DNA of 64,000 nucleotides from Dyadobacter jejuensis (lineage in GTDB: Bacteria; Bacteroidota; Bacteroidia; Cytophagales; Spirosomataceae): NCBI RefSeq assembly GCF_003149085.1, contig NZ_QGDT01000010.1:124001-188000 (forward strand). Reading direction: 5' to 3'. Below, one piece after another: positions 1 to 9,627 of this stretch. Position numbers and translations under genes: made by a program. Under the pieces are notes generated by a model. It ran no database searches. It was not told where the DNA came from and saw nothing but the letters and a program-made list of their open reading frames with translations. How positions within the stretch are numbered: position 1 is the stretch's first letter; each line of letters starts with the position of its first letter.

Positions 1-55
1 CAAAAGGCGTAACGAGGGCCACTCCTACACCTTTGAAACGTTCATCCAATGGCAT
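1..55 (-). CDS. dapA: 4-hydroxy-tetrahydrodipicolinate synthase, N-terminal fragment
   Basis: The minus strand opens with an ATG at position 55 and reads MPLDERFKGVGVALVTPF before it runs off the left edge. The F-x-G-x-G-V-A-L-V-T-P-F start is the characteristic first strand of DapA, which condenses pyruvate with aspartate semialdehyde in lysine/diaminopimelate synthesis. Only 18 residues are visible, so the call rests on this signature alone. It lies 138 bp downstream of ligA on the same strand and may be co-transcribed. dapF of the same pathway is elsewhere in the window. Confidence 0.7.
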   Translation of the reverse strand, partial: MPLDERFKGVGVALVTPF

Positions 56-193
56 TATTCCAGTATTAAAGTTTGTTTATAATCCACAAAGTTAGTCAAG
101 TATATGGTCAAAAATAGGCCCTAAAAGCCACTAGGCATGGTATTTTTAACAACCTGCTCAATATCAACAGTTTACATACTTAAAATTTCCACA

Positions 194-2290
194 CTATTCG
201 GCCTGCCCACCTAAAAGGGTTATAAATTCTTCTTCCGAAAGAATGGTAACCCCTAATTTTCTGGCTTTTTCTAGTTTGGCAGGGCCCATATTTGCTCCCG
301 CCACGAGGTAGTTCAATTTTCCTGAGACTCCACTAAGTACCTTGCCTCCATTCGCTTCAATTTTAGTCTTCAGTACCTCCCTTTCGAAGTTTTGGAAAAC
401 ACCAGAGATCACAAAGGTAGAGCCCGCTAGGCTATCCCCCTCCATTTCCACGACCACATCACCCGTTTCCATCTGTAAGCCCGCATGGCGCAGTCTACTG
501 ATCATCGCCTGGTTGTCTGGATTAGCAAAATATTCCAAAACACTGTTGGCAATACGTTCTCCGATTTCTGGTACGGCAATGAGCTGGTCGAAGTCTGCGA
601 CCATCAGTGCATCCATCGTTTTAAAATAACTACTCAGCTTTTCTGCTACTGTGGCCCCCACGAAGCGAATTCCTAAGGCAAACAGCACTTGCCTAAATGG
701 TACCGACTTAGACCTATCGATTCCTTTTAAAATATTAGCAACGGTTTTTTCCCTGAAGCTAATTTTCTTGACCTTGCCTGTGTCCTCGTTTAAGATGCTT
801 TTCTCCAACCCTAGGAGTTGCTCACCCGTCAAGGCATACAGGTCGGCAGGAGAACGTACCAATCCCACATCGTAAAGCAATTGAATTTTACCTTCGCCTA
901 GGCTATCGATGTCCATGGCTTTGCGGTGGATAAAATGCTCTATACGCCCCTTTACCTGAGGAGGACAGGCGGTATCGTTAGGGCATACGAATGCTACCTC
1001 CCCTTCCTTCCTTACCAAGGGGGTATTGCATTCGGGACAATTAGTGGGAAATTCGATAGCCTCTGTCAGATAAAAATCACGCTGGGAAAAATCTACACCG
1101 GTTATTTTAGGGATTATTTCTCCACTTTTTTCCACAAAAACGGTGTCCCCTACCCGCACCTCAAGTCTTTCTAGCTCGTTGGCATTATGCAAAGTAGCCC
1201 TTTTAACCCGGGTTCCCGACAGGTGTACCCCCTTCACTTTTTTATAGGGCCAGTCGCGTTCACTGACGTCACACAGATTGGCCACTGGGGTCACTGCCCC
1301 GGTTCGGCCTACCTGGTAGTCGACGTACCGAAGGACGGCTGGCTTGTTTTCAGCCTTATATTTAAATGAAATGGCCCAGCGCGGGCTTTTTGCAGTAAAA
1401 CCTAAGGTCCGCTGTTGCTCCAAGGAGTTCACTTTTATAACGATACCATCGGTGGCTAATGGGAGTTTGGTTCGTTCCGTTTCCCACTCATGGATATAGG
1501 CGATTACCTCGTCGATGGTCTGAACTTTTCGCCATCCAGGAGAGACCTTAAAGCCCCATTGCTGCAAGGCTTCCAGGCTTTCAGAATGCGTTGCGAAGGG
1601 CGACTCATCACTCATAAACGCATAAAGGTAGCAATCCAGTCCACGGCGGCCCGCTTCGGCAGAGTCCTGAAGCTTAAAGGAGCCCGAAGCCGCATTTCTT
1701 GGGTTGGCATAGGGGTTCTCTCCCAGTATATCCATTTGCTCATTAAGCTTGGCAAAAGAACTATAGGGCATAAAACCCTCCCCCCGTACTTCGAATATTT
1801 CTGGTATGCCCCCTTTCTTTACCTTAAGGGGTAAGCTCCTGATGGTCTTTACATTTTGGGTAATCTCGTCACCTTTAGTGCCATCGCCGCGGGTCACGCC
1901 TCTGACCAAAAGCCCCTCCTCATAGGTAAAACTAAGAGAAATACCATCGAACTTCAATTCACAAATATACTCGAAGGGTTCTCCATTCAGGCCCTTTCGT
2001 ACCCTTTCGTCGAAGCTCCTAATCTCGGCTTCGTTATAGGTATTGTCCAGCGACAGCATCGGATAACGATGCTGAACCGTATTAAAATTTTTGGTAATGC
2101 TCCCTCCTACCCGATGGGTGGGGGAATCAGGGAAATTATAAGCAGGATATTGGGCTTCCAACTCCTTCAGTTGGGCTAATAACTGATCGAACTCAAAGTC
2201 GGGAATAGCCGAAACATGTTCCTGATAATACAATTGGTTGTATTGTTCGATCTTTTCGATTAAAGCTAATATCTGTTGTTCAGGCGACAT
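194..2290 (-). CDS. ligA: NAD-dependent DNA ligase LigA
   Basis: This enzyme seals nicks in duplex DNA during replication and repair, using NAD+. The 698-residue product has the full bacterial domain order. An N-terminal Ia region (YY...DFEFD, about residues 21-35) is followed by the adenylation domain with the catalytic lysine K113 in ELKFDGIS. Next come the OB fold, a four-cysteine zinc finger (CPEC...CPNDTACPP, a little past residue 400), the helix-hairpin-helix region (VPEIGERIANS) and a C-terminal BRCT domain (about 615-698, with GGKVLSGVSGKLNYLVAG). The length is normal for the family. The start is an ATG at 2290. A TAATTTTG element at 2362-2369 on the same strand may be its -7 box. Confidence 0.97.
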   Translation of the reverse strand: MSPEQQILALIEKIEQYNQLYYQEHVSAIPDFEFDQLLAQLKELEAQYPAYNFPDSPTHRVGGSITKNFNTVQHRYPMLSLDNTYNEAEIRSFDERVRKGLNGEPFEYICELKFDGISLSFTYEEGLLVRGVTRGDGTKGDEITQNVKTIRSLPLKVKKGGIPEIFEVRGEGFMPYSSFAKLNEQMDILGENPYANPRNAASGSFKLQDSAEAGRRGLDCYLYAFMSDESPFATHSESLEALQQWGFKVSPGWRKVQTIDEVIAYIHEWETERTKLPLATDGIVIKVNSLEQQRTLGFTAKSPRWAISFKYKAENKPAVLRYVDYQVGRTGAVTPVANLCDVSERDWPYKKVKGVHLSGTRVKRATLHNANELERLEVRVGDTVFVEKSGEIIPKITGVDFSQRDFYLTEAIEFPTNCPECNTPLVRKEGEVAFVCPNDTACPPQVKGRIEHFIHRKAMDIDSLGEGKIQLLYDVGLVRSPADLYALTGEQLLGLEKSILNEDTGKVKKISFREKTVANILKGIDRSKSVPFRQVLFALGIRFVGATVAEKLSSYFKTMDALMVADFDQLIAVPEIGERIANSVLEYFANPDNQAMISRLRHAGLQMETGDVVVEMEGDSLAGSTFVISGVFQNFEREVLKTKIEANGGKVLSGVSGKLNYLVAGANMGPAKLEKARKLGVTILSEEEFITLLGGQAE

Positions 2291-2613
2291 GGTCTTGATG
2301 GTATTTATGGCAATTAACTGATCTTCAACCCATGAACCAAAAGGCCGGGGAATGTTTTCTGCAAAATTAAGATTATTTCTTTTGGAACATCGAGGAGATT
2401 CTTTTCTGACGCCTAAAAGCCCTGCCTACCGAAAAGGCTGTATGAATATGTAAAGCCCATCTTTCCGTTATAAAGCGCATCAAGGGAGCTGCTGTGTCTA
2501 CACTAAAGTCGGGGCAAATGCCTCCGTATATTGGTTTCTTGCGGTCAACACACCCAATTTTGTCATAGAATTACTTATTTTTGGCCTCTGACACGTCAAC
2601 ATTAACTCCTAAT
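2291..2613. other. divergent intergenic region, ligA / rpe
   Basis: No gene is visible in this 323-bp gap between two divergent genes. It should hold both promoters. On the minus strand TAATTTTG (2369 to 2362) matches the Bacteroidota -7 consensus TAnnTTTG and would give ligA a leader of about 65 nt. On the plus strand TATTTTTG (2576-2583) matches the same box and would start rpe transcription close to 2590. This supports the ATG at 2614, not the upstream TTG at 2581. Neither box has a well-spaced -33 TTG. Confidence 0.4.
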
Positions 2614-3270
2614 ATGCCAGAAATAGCCCCATCGATATTAGCCGCCGACTTTGCCAATTTGCAAAGGGACATAGAAATGCTCAATAAAAGTGAAGCAGCA
2701 TGGATCCATGTTGATATTATGGACGGTATGTTTGTTCCAAATATCTCCTTCGGCCTGCCCGTATGTTCGGCAGCGAACCAACATGCTCGAAAACCATTGG
2801 ATGTGCATTTGATGATCGAACAGCCTGATCGCTATTTAGCCGCTTTTGTAAAGGCAGGCGCTGCCTTAATTACGGTCCATTATGAGGCCTGTCTTCACCT
2901 ACACAGCACCATTCAGCGTATCAAAGAACTAGGTGTAAAAGCGGGAGTGGCGCTCAATCCGCATACCCCCGTAGAGTTGCTTAAAGACATACTTGCCGAT
3001 TTGGACCTGGTACTGGTCATGTCGGTAAACCCTGGATTCGGCGGGCAGAAATTCATTGAAAACACCTACAAAAAGGTGTTAAGGCTCGATGGGATGCGCA
3101 AGGCCCAAGGTCTTAACTTTATGATTGAAGTAGATGGTGGCGTCAACCTTGCGAATACTCCAAAATTGGTAGAGGCGGGGGTAGACTTGCTGGTGGCAGG
3201 AAGCTCTGTATTCTCTTCGGCCGACCCCTTGGCTACGATCAGACAACTCAGACAGGCCGCTCAAGTATGA
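2614..3270 (+). CDS. rpe: ribulose-phosphate 3-epimerase
   Basis: The enzyme interconverts ribulose 5-phosphate and xylulose 5-phosphate in the pentose phosphate pathway. The (beta/alpha)8 barrel motifs are all present: APSILAADF at the start, HVDIMDGMFVPNISFG with the metal and acid residues, DVHLMIEQPD, VMSVNPGFGGQKF, and IEVDGGVN near the C-terminus. The reading frame is open back to a TTG at 2581. The ATG at 2614 gives the usual family start (MPEIAPSILAADF, 218 residues) and lies just after a candidate promoter, so I chose it. The stop overlaps the next ATG (ATGA at 3267), indicating translational coupling with the secreted protein downstream. Confidence 0.95.
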   Translation: MPEIAPSILAADFANLQRDIEMLNKSEAAWIHVDIMDGMFVPNISFGLPVCSAANQHARKPLDVHLMIEQPDRYLAAFVKAGAALITVHYEACLHLHSTIQRIKELGVKAGVALNPHTPVELLKDILADLDLVLVMSVNPGFGGQKFIENTYKKVLRLDGMRKAQGLNFMIEVDGGVNLANTPKLVEAGVDLLVAGSSVFSSADPLATIRQLRQAAQV

Positions 3271-4547
3271 GACGATGGATCATCTTCGGTGTCGTTCTGG
3301 CCTTCGGTATCACGGTAAGTGCCCCTTCGGTCGTGGCCCAGCGGGAGGATAAGCTCCCGATCAGGGCGAGTCAAGACGGCCAACATTTGCTGGATGCGCA
3401 AAACCAGCCTTATTTGATGGTAGCCGATGTTGCCTGGCAGCTACTTCGCAAACTCAGCCTGCAGGATGCCACCAAATACATGGACATTCGTAAGAGCCAG
3501 TCGTTCAATACCTTGATCGTCCAGGTATTGCCGATTCAACCCACCCAGCGGAACTTTTATAAGAAGACGGCTTTTCTGGGTACGGGAATAGCGGAGCCCA
3601 ATACGTCCTATTTTACACATCTCAAAAACCTGGTTTCAGCGGCCGAAAAACGTCAACTGACCATGGCCCTGGTCGTCAACAGAACCAGTTGGAAAACACT
3701 CTTCCAATCGGCCCAACCCGACGAGATTCAAAAATATGCCACGTATCTGTGCGACTTGCTGGCAGGGAATAAAAATGTTATCTGGGTGCTGCAGCCCGAG
3801 GGAATTGCCAAAGAGTCCTTTCAAGTACTAGCAGAAGCATTCCGTAAGCAATCGCCAACCTTGATGGTAGGTTCTCTACGCGAAAAATATGCTGGGGAGC
3901 AAAATTTCGACGAAGGACAACTTAGCGATATCAATATCCTGGTGCCCGACTCTACCAATAGCTCCAGCGATTATAGTCAATTCCTTCGTAGCAAGGTCCA
4001 GGAAATGACCCAAAAGAAGGATAGCCGTCCTTTGCTATTGGCCAATTCGGTATATTCCAAAGAGCTCCTTGACCAGTCGGCCCAAATAAGGAAACAAGCC
4101 TTCGAAGCATTTATGGTGAGCGGCGCAGGATTTTGCCATCAGAGTACCATCAAAAATTTTAATTCGACCTGGGTTCAAAACATCCAACAGGATGGAGCAG
4201 AATATATTGAGAAGCTCGTAAAAGTACTCTATGGAGTACCCTGGGCCTTTCTAGAGACCGACTGGAACAGCAATCTGATTGTCGATTCTTTGGACAAAAG
4301 CGAAGTAGGTGTTAAATTGTTAAACAACAAAAGAATGGCCCTGCTCTACCTACCTGGCTCAAAAAATATAGAAATAGACCTCCACCCCATGACGGGAGCG
4401 AACTTCAGGGCGGTGTGGTACAGCCCACGTACGGGAAAAAGATGGTTTGGAGGCGGCTTGAGTACGGAAAAACAAATAACCTTAACTCCCCCGGAGACCA
4501 AGCCCGAATGGGACTGGCTGGTATTGATTGGCTCAGGATTAAATTAG
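3267..4547 (+). CDS. secreted DUF4038-like (apiosidase/GH140-type) protein
   Basis: This 426-residue protein has a clear signal peptide (about 1-24, ending SVVAQ). The body resembles the DUF4038/apiosidase-like family of TIM-barrel proteins: it opens with DGQHLLDAQNQPYLMVADVAWQLL and continues with the segments on living-space and travel typical of the family (YLCDLLAGNKNVIWVLQPEG). The C-terminal part (VWYSPRTGKRWFGGG, then WDWLVLIG) matches the small beta domain annotated as a putative collagen-binding domain. Activity on plant or algal glycans is possible but not shown. The first codon overlaps the rpe stop. I see no T9SS C-terminal sorting domain, so it is probably periplasmic. Confidence 0.65.
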   Translation: MRRWIIFGVVLAFGITVSAPSVVAQREDKLPIRASQDGQHLLDAQNQPYLMVADVAWQLLRKLSLQDATKYMDIRKSQSFNTLIVQVLPIQPTQRNFYKKTAFLGTGIAEPNTSYFTHLKNLVSAAEKRQLTMALVVNRTSWKTLFQSAQPDEIQKYATYLCDLLAGNKNVIWVLQPEGIAKESFQVLAEAFRKQSPTLMVGSLREKYAGEQNFDEGQLSDINILVPDSTNSSSDYSQFLRSKVQEMTQKKDSRPLLLANSVYSKELLDQSAQIRKQAFEAFMVSGAGFCHQSTIKNFNSTWVQNIQQDGAEYIEKLVKVLYGVPWAFLETDWNSNLIVDSLDKSEVGVKLLNNKRMALLYLPGSKNIEIDLHPMTGANFRAVWYSPRTGKRWFGGGLSTEKQITLTPPETKPEWDWLVLIGSGLN

Positions 4548-4653
4548 TCCCGAAACCAATGATGACAGATATCTAGTAAATTAATTAACCAAAGAGATAA
4601 CCAAGAGGATAGTCGCCGACAAGCCTATCAGTTACTTCGAAGGAATAGCTATA

Positions 4654-6705
4654 ATGACACCAATTACGACCAGAGTACATCTAAAACTAAGCTATTTGCT
4701 GGTTTTTGCCTTCGTTCTTAAAACGGCCTTTGTCAAGGCTCAAGAAGTGGCATGGGCCAGTAAAATATTGGGATACTCCTCCGAGCTTCGGACCGAGGGA
4801 AGCGGCACGGGCTATCGAGCCATACAAATATTAGGAAAGCCCAATAAGCTTCCAGCCGTTGGCGATAGTCCAGTGGCCTGGTCGCCGGCACAGGCCGACC
4901 GCCACGAAGACGAATGGATTAAGGTCGGATTTGACGCCACTATGCCCTTAGAGCAAGTTGTAATCGCCGAAAATTTCCACCCTGGAGCCATTAGCAAGGT
5001 GTTCGCCTATGATAGCACGGGAAAAGAATACCTTATAGAAGAGCGTACACCTGGGGTGGTACAGCCCAAAGGAAGGATGTTTCGGATTTTCCCAAAACAA
5101 AAAGGGATTATTTGCAAGGCTATTAAGGTCGTACTTACCCCCTCGGCCGTTGCGGGGTATAACCAAATAGACGCGATTGGGATATCATCGGGCACTCAGC
5201 CTATTGAAGCAGAGATTGTTATTTCTGCCACCCATCAGCTCAAAGAAAAGAAAGAAAATCTGGGAGCTGCCATCAACAGTCCAGGTGTAGAAATAGCCCC
5301 GGTGATCGCTTCAGATGGGAAAACGCTCTTTTTTGCCCGTTCCGATCACCCTCAAAATTTGGGTTCCAGATACCGTCAAGACATATGGGAGTCGACTCTA
5401 AGGGCCGATGGAAATTGGGAAACCGCTACCAACCTGGGTCCGCCGCTCAATAATATAGGAGATAACGCTCTGACGAGTATTTCGGCTGACGGCAAAAAGA
5501 TCTATTTAGTCAATAAGTATCTACCAGATGGAACCCTGGAATTCGGCTTTTCTTATTCTCTAAAAACGAGCACAGGATGGAGCTTCCCCAAAGAACTCAT
5601 CATTCCGAGCTTGGGGTATAACCATAACCACGCTTCCCTGGAGATTACCGTCTCGCCTTTGGGCAATGTGCTGCTTATTTCGATAGAGCGACCCGACACC
5701 GAAGGAAAAAGAGATATTTATGTTTGTTTCTCCACCGGGGCTAATACCTGGACGGCGCCTATGAACATCGGCAAGACCATCAATACAGCGGCACATGAGG
5801 GCTCCCCTTTCTTGGCCCTGGACAATAAAACACTTTATTTTTCGTCAGAAGGACACAGCGGGTATGGTGACAGTGACCTCTTTGTCAGCCGCCGACTAGA
5901 CGATACCTGGGTCAACTGGTCTGAACCTGAAAACCTCGGCAACCAGATCAATTCCCCTCGCTGGGAGGGCTATTTCAATGTGCCAGCTGACGGCAAATAC
6001 GCCTACTTCTGTTCTTCAGACCAAAGTTTAGGAGAGATAGATATCTTCAGAATACCCCTTTCGGCCGAGCAGAAGCCCGAGCCAGTCGCCATGGCATCGG
6101 GAATGGTATACGACAAAAATACCAGTAAACCACTCCCTGCACATATTCAGGTGGTACGCGTATCGGACGACTCCACAGTTACGAGTGCCCTTTACGAGCC
6201 CGGAAACGGCAAATACCAAGTGTACTTACCGCTCAAAGAGACGTATAAAGTGATGGCGACACAGGAAGGTTACTTCGCAACGGTAGAGCCGCTGAACCTT
6301 TCAGAAGACTCTTTATACAGAGAGATTTCGCTAAATCTTTACCTGGCACCCATCGAAAAGGGACAACAAATAAGGCTGAGCAACACCATGTTCGCTCAAA
6401 GCAGTGCCGAGATAGACGCCAGTACCTATGAGGAACTCAATACGGTAGTGGAGCTGATGAAGACGCATAGCAGCATGAATATTTTGCTGGAAGGACATAC
6501 GGATAATCAGGGGGACACCAACAAAAACATTCGCCTTTCCCAAGACCGAGTCGATGCGGTAAAAAAATACTTGGTAGCACAAGGTATTAATGCCAGCCGT
6601 ATAAAAACGAAGGCTTGGGGTCCCTCTCGCCCTATCACCCATAACCTTACAGAAGAAGCCCGACAAAAGAACCGAAGGGTAGAATTCACCATCCTTGATC
6701 TATAA
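4654..6705 (+). CDS. PD40-repeat OmpA-family outer-membrane protein
   Basis: The 683-residue product has a signal peptide (to about residue 30, VKAQE). A beta-rich N-terminal domain of discoidin type follows (about 31-180; SGTGYRAIQILGKPN, then DEWIKVGFDA). Next are at least four PD40 propeller repeats (SDGKTLFFAR, ADGKKIYLVN, LDNKTLYFSSEG, ADGKYAYFCSS). A short regulatory-like beta domain (VYDKNTSKPLPAHI) precedes a C-terminal OmpA domain with the peptidoglycan-binding signature LLEGHTDNQGDTNKNIRLSQDR. The PD40+OmpA pairing resembles T9SS protein PorE, but the N-terminal TPR region is replaced by the discoidin-like domain. I infer a role in anchoring an envelope complex to peptidoglycan. Confidence 0.8.
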   Translation: MTPITTRVHLKLSYLLVFAFVLKTAFVKAQEVAWASKILGYSSELRTEGSGTGYRAIQILGKPNKLPAVGDSPVAWSPAQADRHEDEWIKVGFDATMPLEQVVIAENFHPGAISKVFAYDSTGKEYLIEERTPGVVQPKGRMFRIFPKQKGIICKAIKVVLTPSAVAGYNQIDAIGISSGTQPIEAEIVISATHQLKEKKENLGAAINSPGVEIAPVIASDGKTLFFARSDHPQNLGSRYRQDIWESTLRADGNWETATNLGPPLNNIGDNALTSISADGKKIYLVNKYLPDGTLEFGFSYSLKTSTGWSFPKELIIPSLGYNHNHASLEITVSPLGNVLLISIERPDTEGKRDIYVCFSTGANTWTAPMNIGKTINTAAHEGSPFLALDNKTLYFSSEGHSGYGDSDLFVSRRLDDTWVNWSEPENLGNQINSPRWEGYFNVPADGKYAYFCSSDQSLGEIDIFRIPLSAEQKPEPVAMASGMVYDKNTSKPLPAHIQVVRVSDDSTVTSALYEPGNGKYQVYLPLKETYKVMATQEGYFATVEPLNLSEDSLYREISLNLYLAPIEKGQQIRLSNTMFAQSSAEIDASTYEELNTVVELMKTHSSMNILLEGHTDNQGDTNKNIRLSQDRVDAVKKYLVAQGINASRIKTKAWGPSRPITHNLTEEARQKNRRVEFTILDL

Positions 6706-6797
6706 GTAACCAAGATCCATAATTATTTGCGTACTTTCGCCCAAAATAGCACCCATTACTACACCAGAATATATTTGCAACGAGCCTTTACGACTTG

Positions 6798-8678
6798 ATG
6801 ACTCTAACAAAACCAAAATCAACTGTTAATTCCTGGATCATACTCGCCCTTTTATTGGGCCTGGGATTCTTCTTACGAGTGTACAAATTAGATGCGTATA
6901 GCATATTCTTTGACGAAAAAAGTACCATGGTTATTAGCCAGGGAATCGTTCTCGAAGGAGCCAACCAAAAAGAGGTTTTTGCTACCAAAAAATTAACATC
7001 CCGAGCGTTTTGGAAGACGCCCACCTTGGACCATGCCCCTCGGACGGTACTCAGGTCATTTACCTATCAGGAGGTATTCGTTCCGAGGAGTTTTACCCCG
7101 GCAGAGTTTTGGTCCCCTAAAACCATAGCGGACTATTATGAGGCGATGACCCGTAGCGACATCGGCAACAGTCCGTTTTATTACTTACTGCTTCATTTCT
7201 GGCTCGACCTATTTGGCATGTCCGATTTTTCGGCGCGTTTTTTTTCAGTCCTTTTTAGTGTGGCTATCATAGCCCTCACCTTCGTATTTGGGAGACGTTT
7301 TTTCTCGGATCGGATCGGCCTCATAGCCGCAGGGGTAGTGGCCATTGAGCCATTTTTTATCGCTTATAGCCACCAAGCACGCAACTACTCCTTAACGTTT
7401 TTCCTGACCCTACTGGCTACCTATTACTTTTTACGCATCATCGAAGAAAAGGAACAGGGCCGCTGGCCGGTCTATTTGGGCTATATCCTGGCCGCTGGCC
7501 TCGCCCTATTATCCCATTTTCTGGTGATTACCGTTTTGCTAGCCCATGGCTTATATGCGGTATTTTTCCTGAGAAACCTTAAGGTCTGGCTGCGTATGGT
7601 TCTGGCCGCCCCCGCCGCACTTTCCGGGGTTACGTGGTGGCTAATCTATGGTGGTGGACAGTACACCTTGTATACCTTAAGTTACCAAGCCGACTTGTAT
7701 AGAAGAATGGCCGAGACCAGACCCTTCGACAACCCCTTTGGCGCTTTGCCCGCAACATTCGATAACGTATTGAACAAATCGCTCCCCCTTTTTAGCGATA
7801 TTTATTTATATACCAATGGCATGGCCGACGCCTTAGTGGGTAAGCGTAACCTGGTCATCTCAGTTTTGGTAGGAATAGCCCTGGTCATTTTCCATCGCTA
7901 CAGCAAGAAAGTAACTACGAATATCCCTTCTAATAAATTATCTTTCAATTGGTTAAGTATCGCACCCTTCGTACTGATAGGCATGGCGATGTTGGTTTAC
8001 ACGCAAAGCCGATTGCAATTCAGCATCTTATCAGTAGCCATATTTTCCATTTCTCTGCTTGTCGACATTCATCGACAGGCCGATAATGCTCAGCGAAGCC
8101 GGCTCTGGCTGCTCTATTTTATGGGTTTTATCCCTACCCTTTTTCTTATCATAATGGCCTTTAAGAACGGCCACACCACTGGTATCACACAACGTTACTC
8201 GGGATTTTCCTTCCCTTATATCATTCTGATATTAAGTATGATTCTGGTATATGCAGCCTCCCTAAGGCTAGAATACCGCCTACTTATCTTTATGTTTTTG
8301 GGTATACAGCTATTTTTTGTTGGCAATCGACTCCGCGAATTCTATCAGGACCGTTCGGTTAAATATGGGTATTTTGCATCGCCTCGGGAGCCCAATCCAT
8401 ATATGGAAGCTGCCGAAGCCATTCAGAAAATGTATCAACCTGGCGATACGATCCTCTACCCGGCGGCAGATTTTCTGTTTCTATCAGAAATGGACCGGAC
8501 CTTCTTACCCTATTCGGTACAGGACGCCCAGCTAACCAACCTGTATTTCCCTAAAGATGCCCAGTATCAACAACGCATGGATAACACGCAAGATGAAAGC
8601 ATTTTACTACTCAAAAAAAATAAGTCTGAGCCAATTGTGATTAAGCGACTTAAAGGCCTTCGATATGGTTCAGAATAG
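6798..8678 (+). CDS. GT39-type (ArnT/PMT-like) membrane glycosyltransferase
   Basis: The product is a polytopic inner-membrane protein of 626 residues with about ten or more hydrophobic segments. Its first periplasmic loop carries the acidic pair of the GT-C fold (DAYSIFFDEKSTM). A second loop signature (YSHQARNYSLTFFLTLLATY) is typical of the GT39 family, which moves a sugar from a polyprenyl phosphate carrier to an acceptor outside the membrane. A TTG directly precedes the ATG at 6798; I take the ATG. TACTTTCG at 6732-6739 is a possible -7 box. The gene opens the surface-glycan locus and could use the lipid-linked sugar made by either GT2 downstream. Confidence 0.8.
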   Translation: MTLTKPKSTVNSWIILALLLGLGFFLRVYKLDAYSIFFDEKSTMVISQGIVLEGANQKEVFATKKLTSRAFWKTPTLDHAPRTVLRSFTYQEVFVPRSFTPAEFWSPKTIADYYEAMTRSDIGNSPFYYLLLHFWLDLFGMSDFSARFFSVLFSVAIIALTFVFGRRFFSDRIGLIAAGVVAIEPFFIAYSHQARNYSLTFFLTLLATYYFLRIIEEKEQGRWPVYLGYILAAGLALLSHFLVITVLLAHGLYAVFFLRNLKVWLRMVLAAPAALSGVTWWLIYGGGQYTLYTLSYQADLYRRMAETRPFDNPFGALPATFDNVLNKSLPLFSDIYLYTNGMADALVGKRNLVISVLVGIALVIFHRYSKKVTTNIPSNKLSFNWLSIAPFVLIGMAMLVYTQSRLQFSILSVAIFSISLLVDIHRQADNAQRSRLWLLYFMGFIPTLFLIIMAFKNGHTTGITQRYSGFSFPYIILILSMILVYAASLRLEYRLLIFMFLGIQLFFVGNRLREFYQDRSVKYGYFASPREPNPYMEAAEAIQKMYQPGDTILYPAADFLFLSEMDRTFLPYSVQDAQLTNLYFPKDAQYQQRMDNTQDESILLLKKNKSEPIVIKRLKGLRYGSE

Positions 8679-8799
8679 CTTTTGACGGGAAATTAGGGAT
8701 ACCGAACAATAAGAATTTGTATATTGCGCACTTATTAGACCTAAAATGCTTGTTACTTTGTAATCGAGTTCTCAAATCGCATTGACACACCAAAAGGCC

Positions 8800-9627
8800 A
8801 TGACTGCAGAAGAAATCGTACAGAACCCTGAAAGGCTCAGTGGGGAGTTAAGACTTAGGATACTTGGGTTATACCATAAGGCTCATGCCGGGCATATAGG
8901 CTGTTCGCTGAGCTGTATCGACCTAATGATCGCCGTTTTATTCCTTAATAAACACGATGATGATACCTTTATCCTATCGAAGGGACATGCCGCAGCGGCT
9001 CTATACGCCTGTCTGAATGAGCTGGGGGAGATTAGCGATGCCGAACTGGATACTTTCTATCAAGATGGAACCACTTTGCCGGCACATCCTGCCCCACGTC
9101 AATACAAAGGAATACCCTTTGCTACGGGCTCTTTGGGCCATGGACTACCCATTGCCACGGGCATAGCACATGCGGCCAAGGTGTCGGGCGACGGTAGCTA
9201 TTCCTATGTACTCCTTTCCGATGGTGAAACCAATGAGGGCACCACTTGGGAAGCTGCCCATTATGCCATTCAAAATAGACTCGATAATTTGATAATGATT
9301 ATCGATAAAAACGGATTGCAAGGCTTTGGCTCTACGCAGGATGTGTTGGGAGAAACCGCCTCTGTGGCCAAATGGGAGGCCATCGGTTTTGAAACGGTAT
9401 CGGCCAACGGCCATGATATCCCCGCACTTCATGAGGCCATCCAAGAACTTAAAACACATAAAAACGGGCTCCCAAAAGTTATAATCGCCGATACAGTTAA
9501 AGGCAAGGGAGTTTCCTATATGGAAAACAGATTGGAATGGCATTATTTGCCCATGAACCAAGATCAGTACACCCAGGCCACTACCGAAGTAAAGGATCGA
9601 TATTTTAATGAACTCACGAATGCTTGA
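8800..9627 (+). CDS. transketolase, N-terminal (TPP-binding) subunit
   Basis: This 275-residue protein is the thiamine-diphosphate half of a split transketolase. Motifs are AGHIGCSLSCIDLM, the SKGHAAAALYA loop, GSLGHGLPIATG, and the TPP/metal motif SDGETNEGTTWEAAHYA followed by IDKNGLQGFG. Full-length transketolases have the pyrimidine-binding half on the same chain; here it is a separate gene at 11611. The frame is open to a TTG at 8782, but the ATG at 8800 gives the standard start. The last 20 bp overlap the next gene. Its position between sugar-epimerase and glycosyltransferase genes suggests ketol transfer in special sugar synthesis, not central metabolism; that is inference. Confidence 0.88.
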   Translation: MTAEEIVQNPERLSGELRLRILGLYHKAHAGHIGCSLSCIDLMIAVLFLNKHDDDTFILSKGHAAAALYACLNELGEISDAELDTFYQDGTTLPAHPAPRQYKGIPFATGSLGHGLPIATGIAHAAKVSGDGSYSYVLLSDGETNEGTTWEAAHYAIQNRLDNLIMIIDKNGLQGFGSTQDVLGETASVAKWEAIGFETVSANGHDIPALHEAIQELKTHKNGLPKVIIADTVKGKGVSYMENRLEWHYLPMNQDQYTQATTEVKDRYFNELTNA

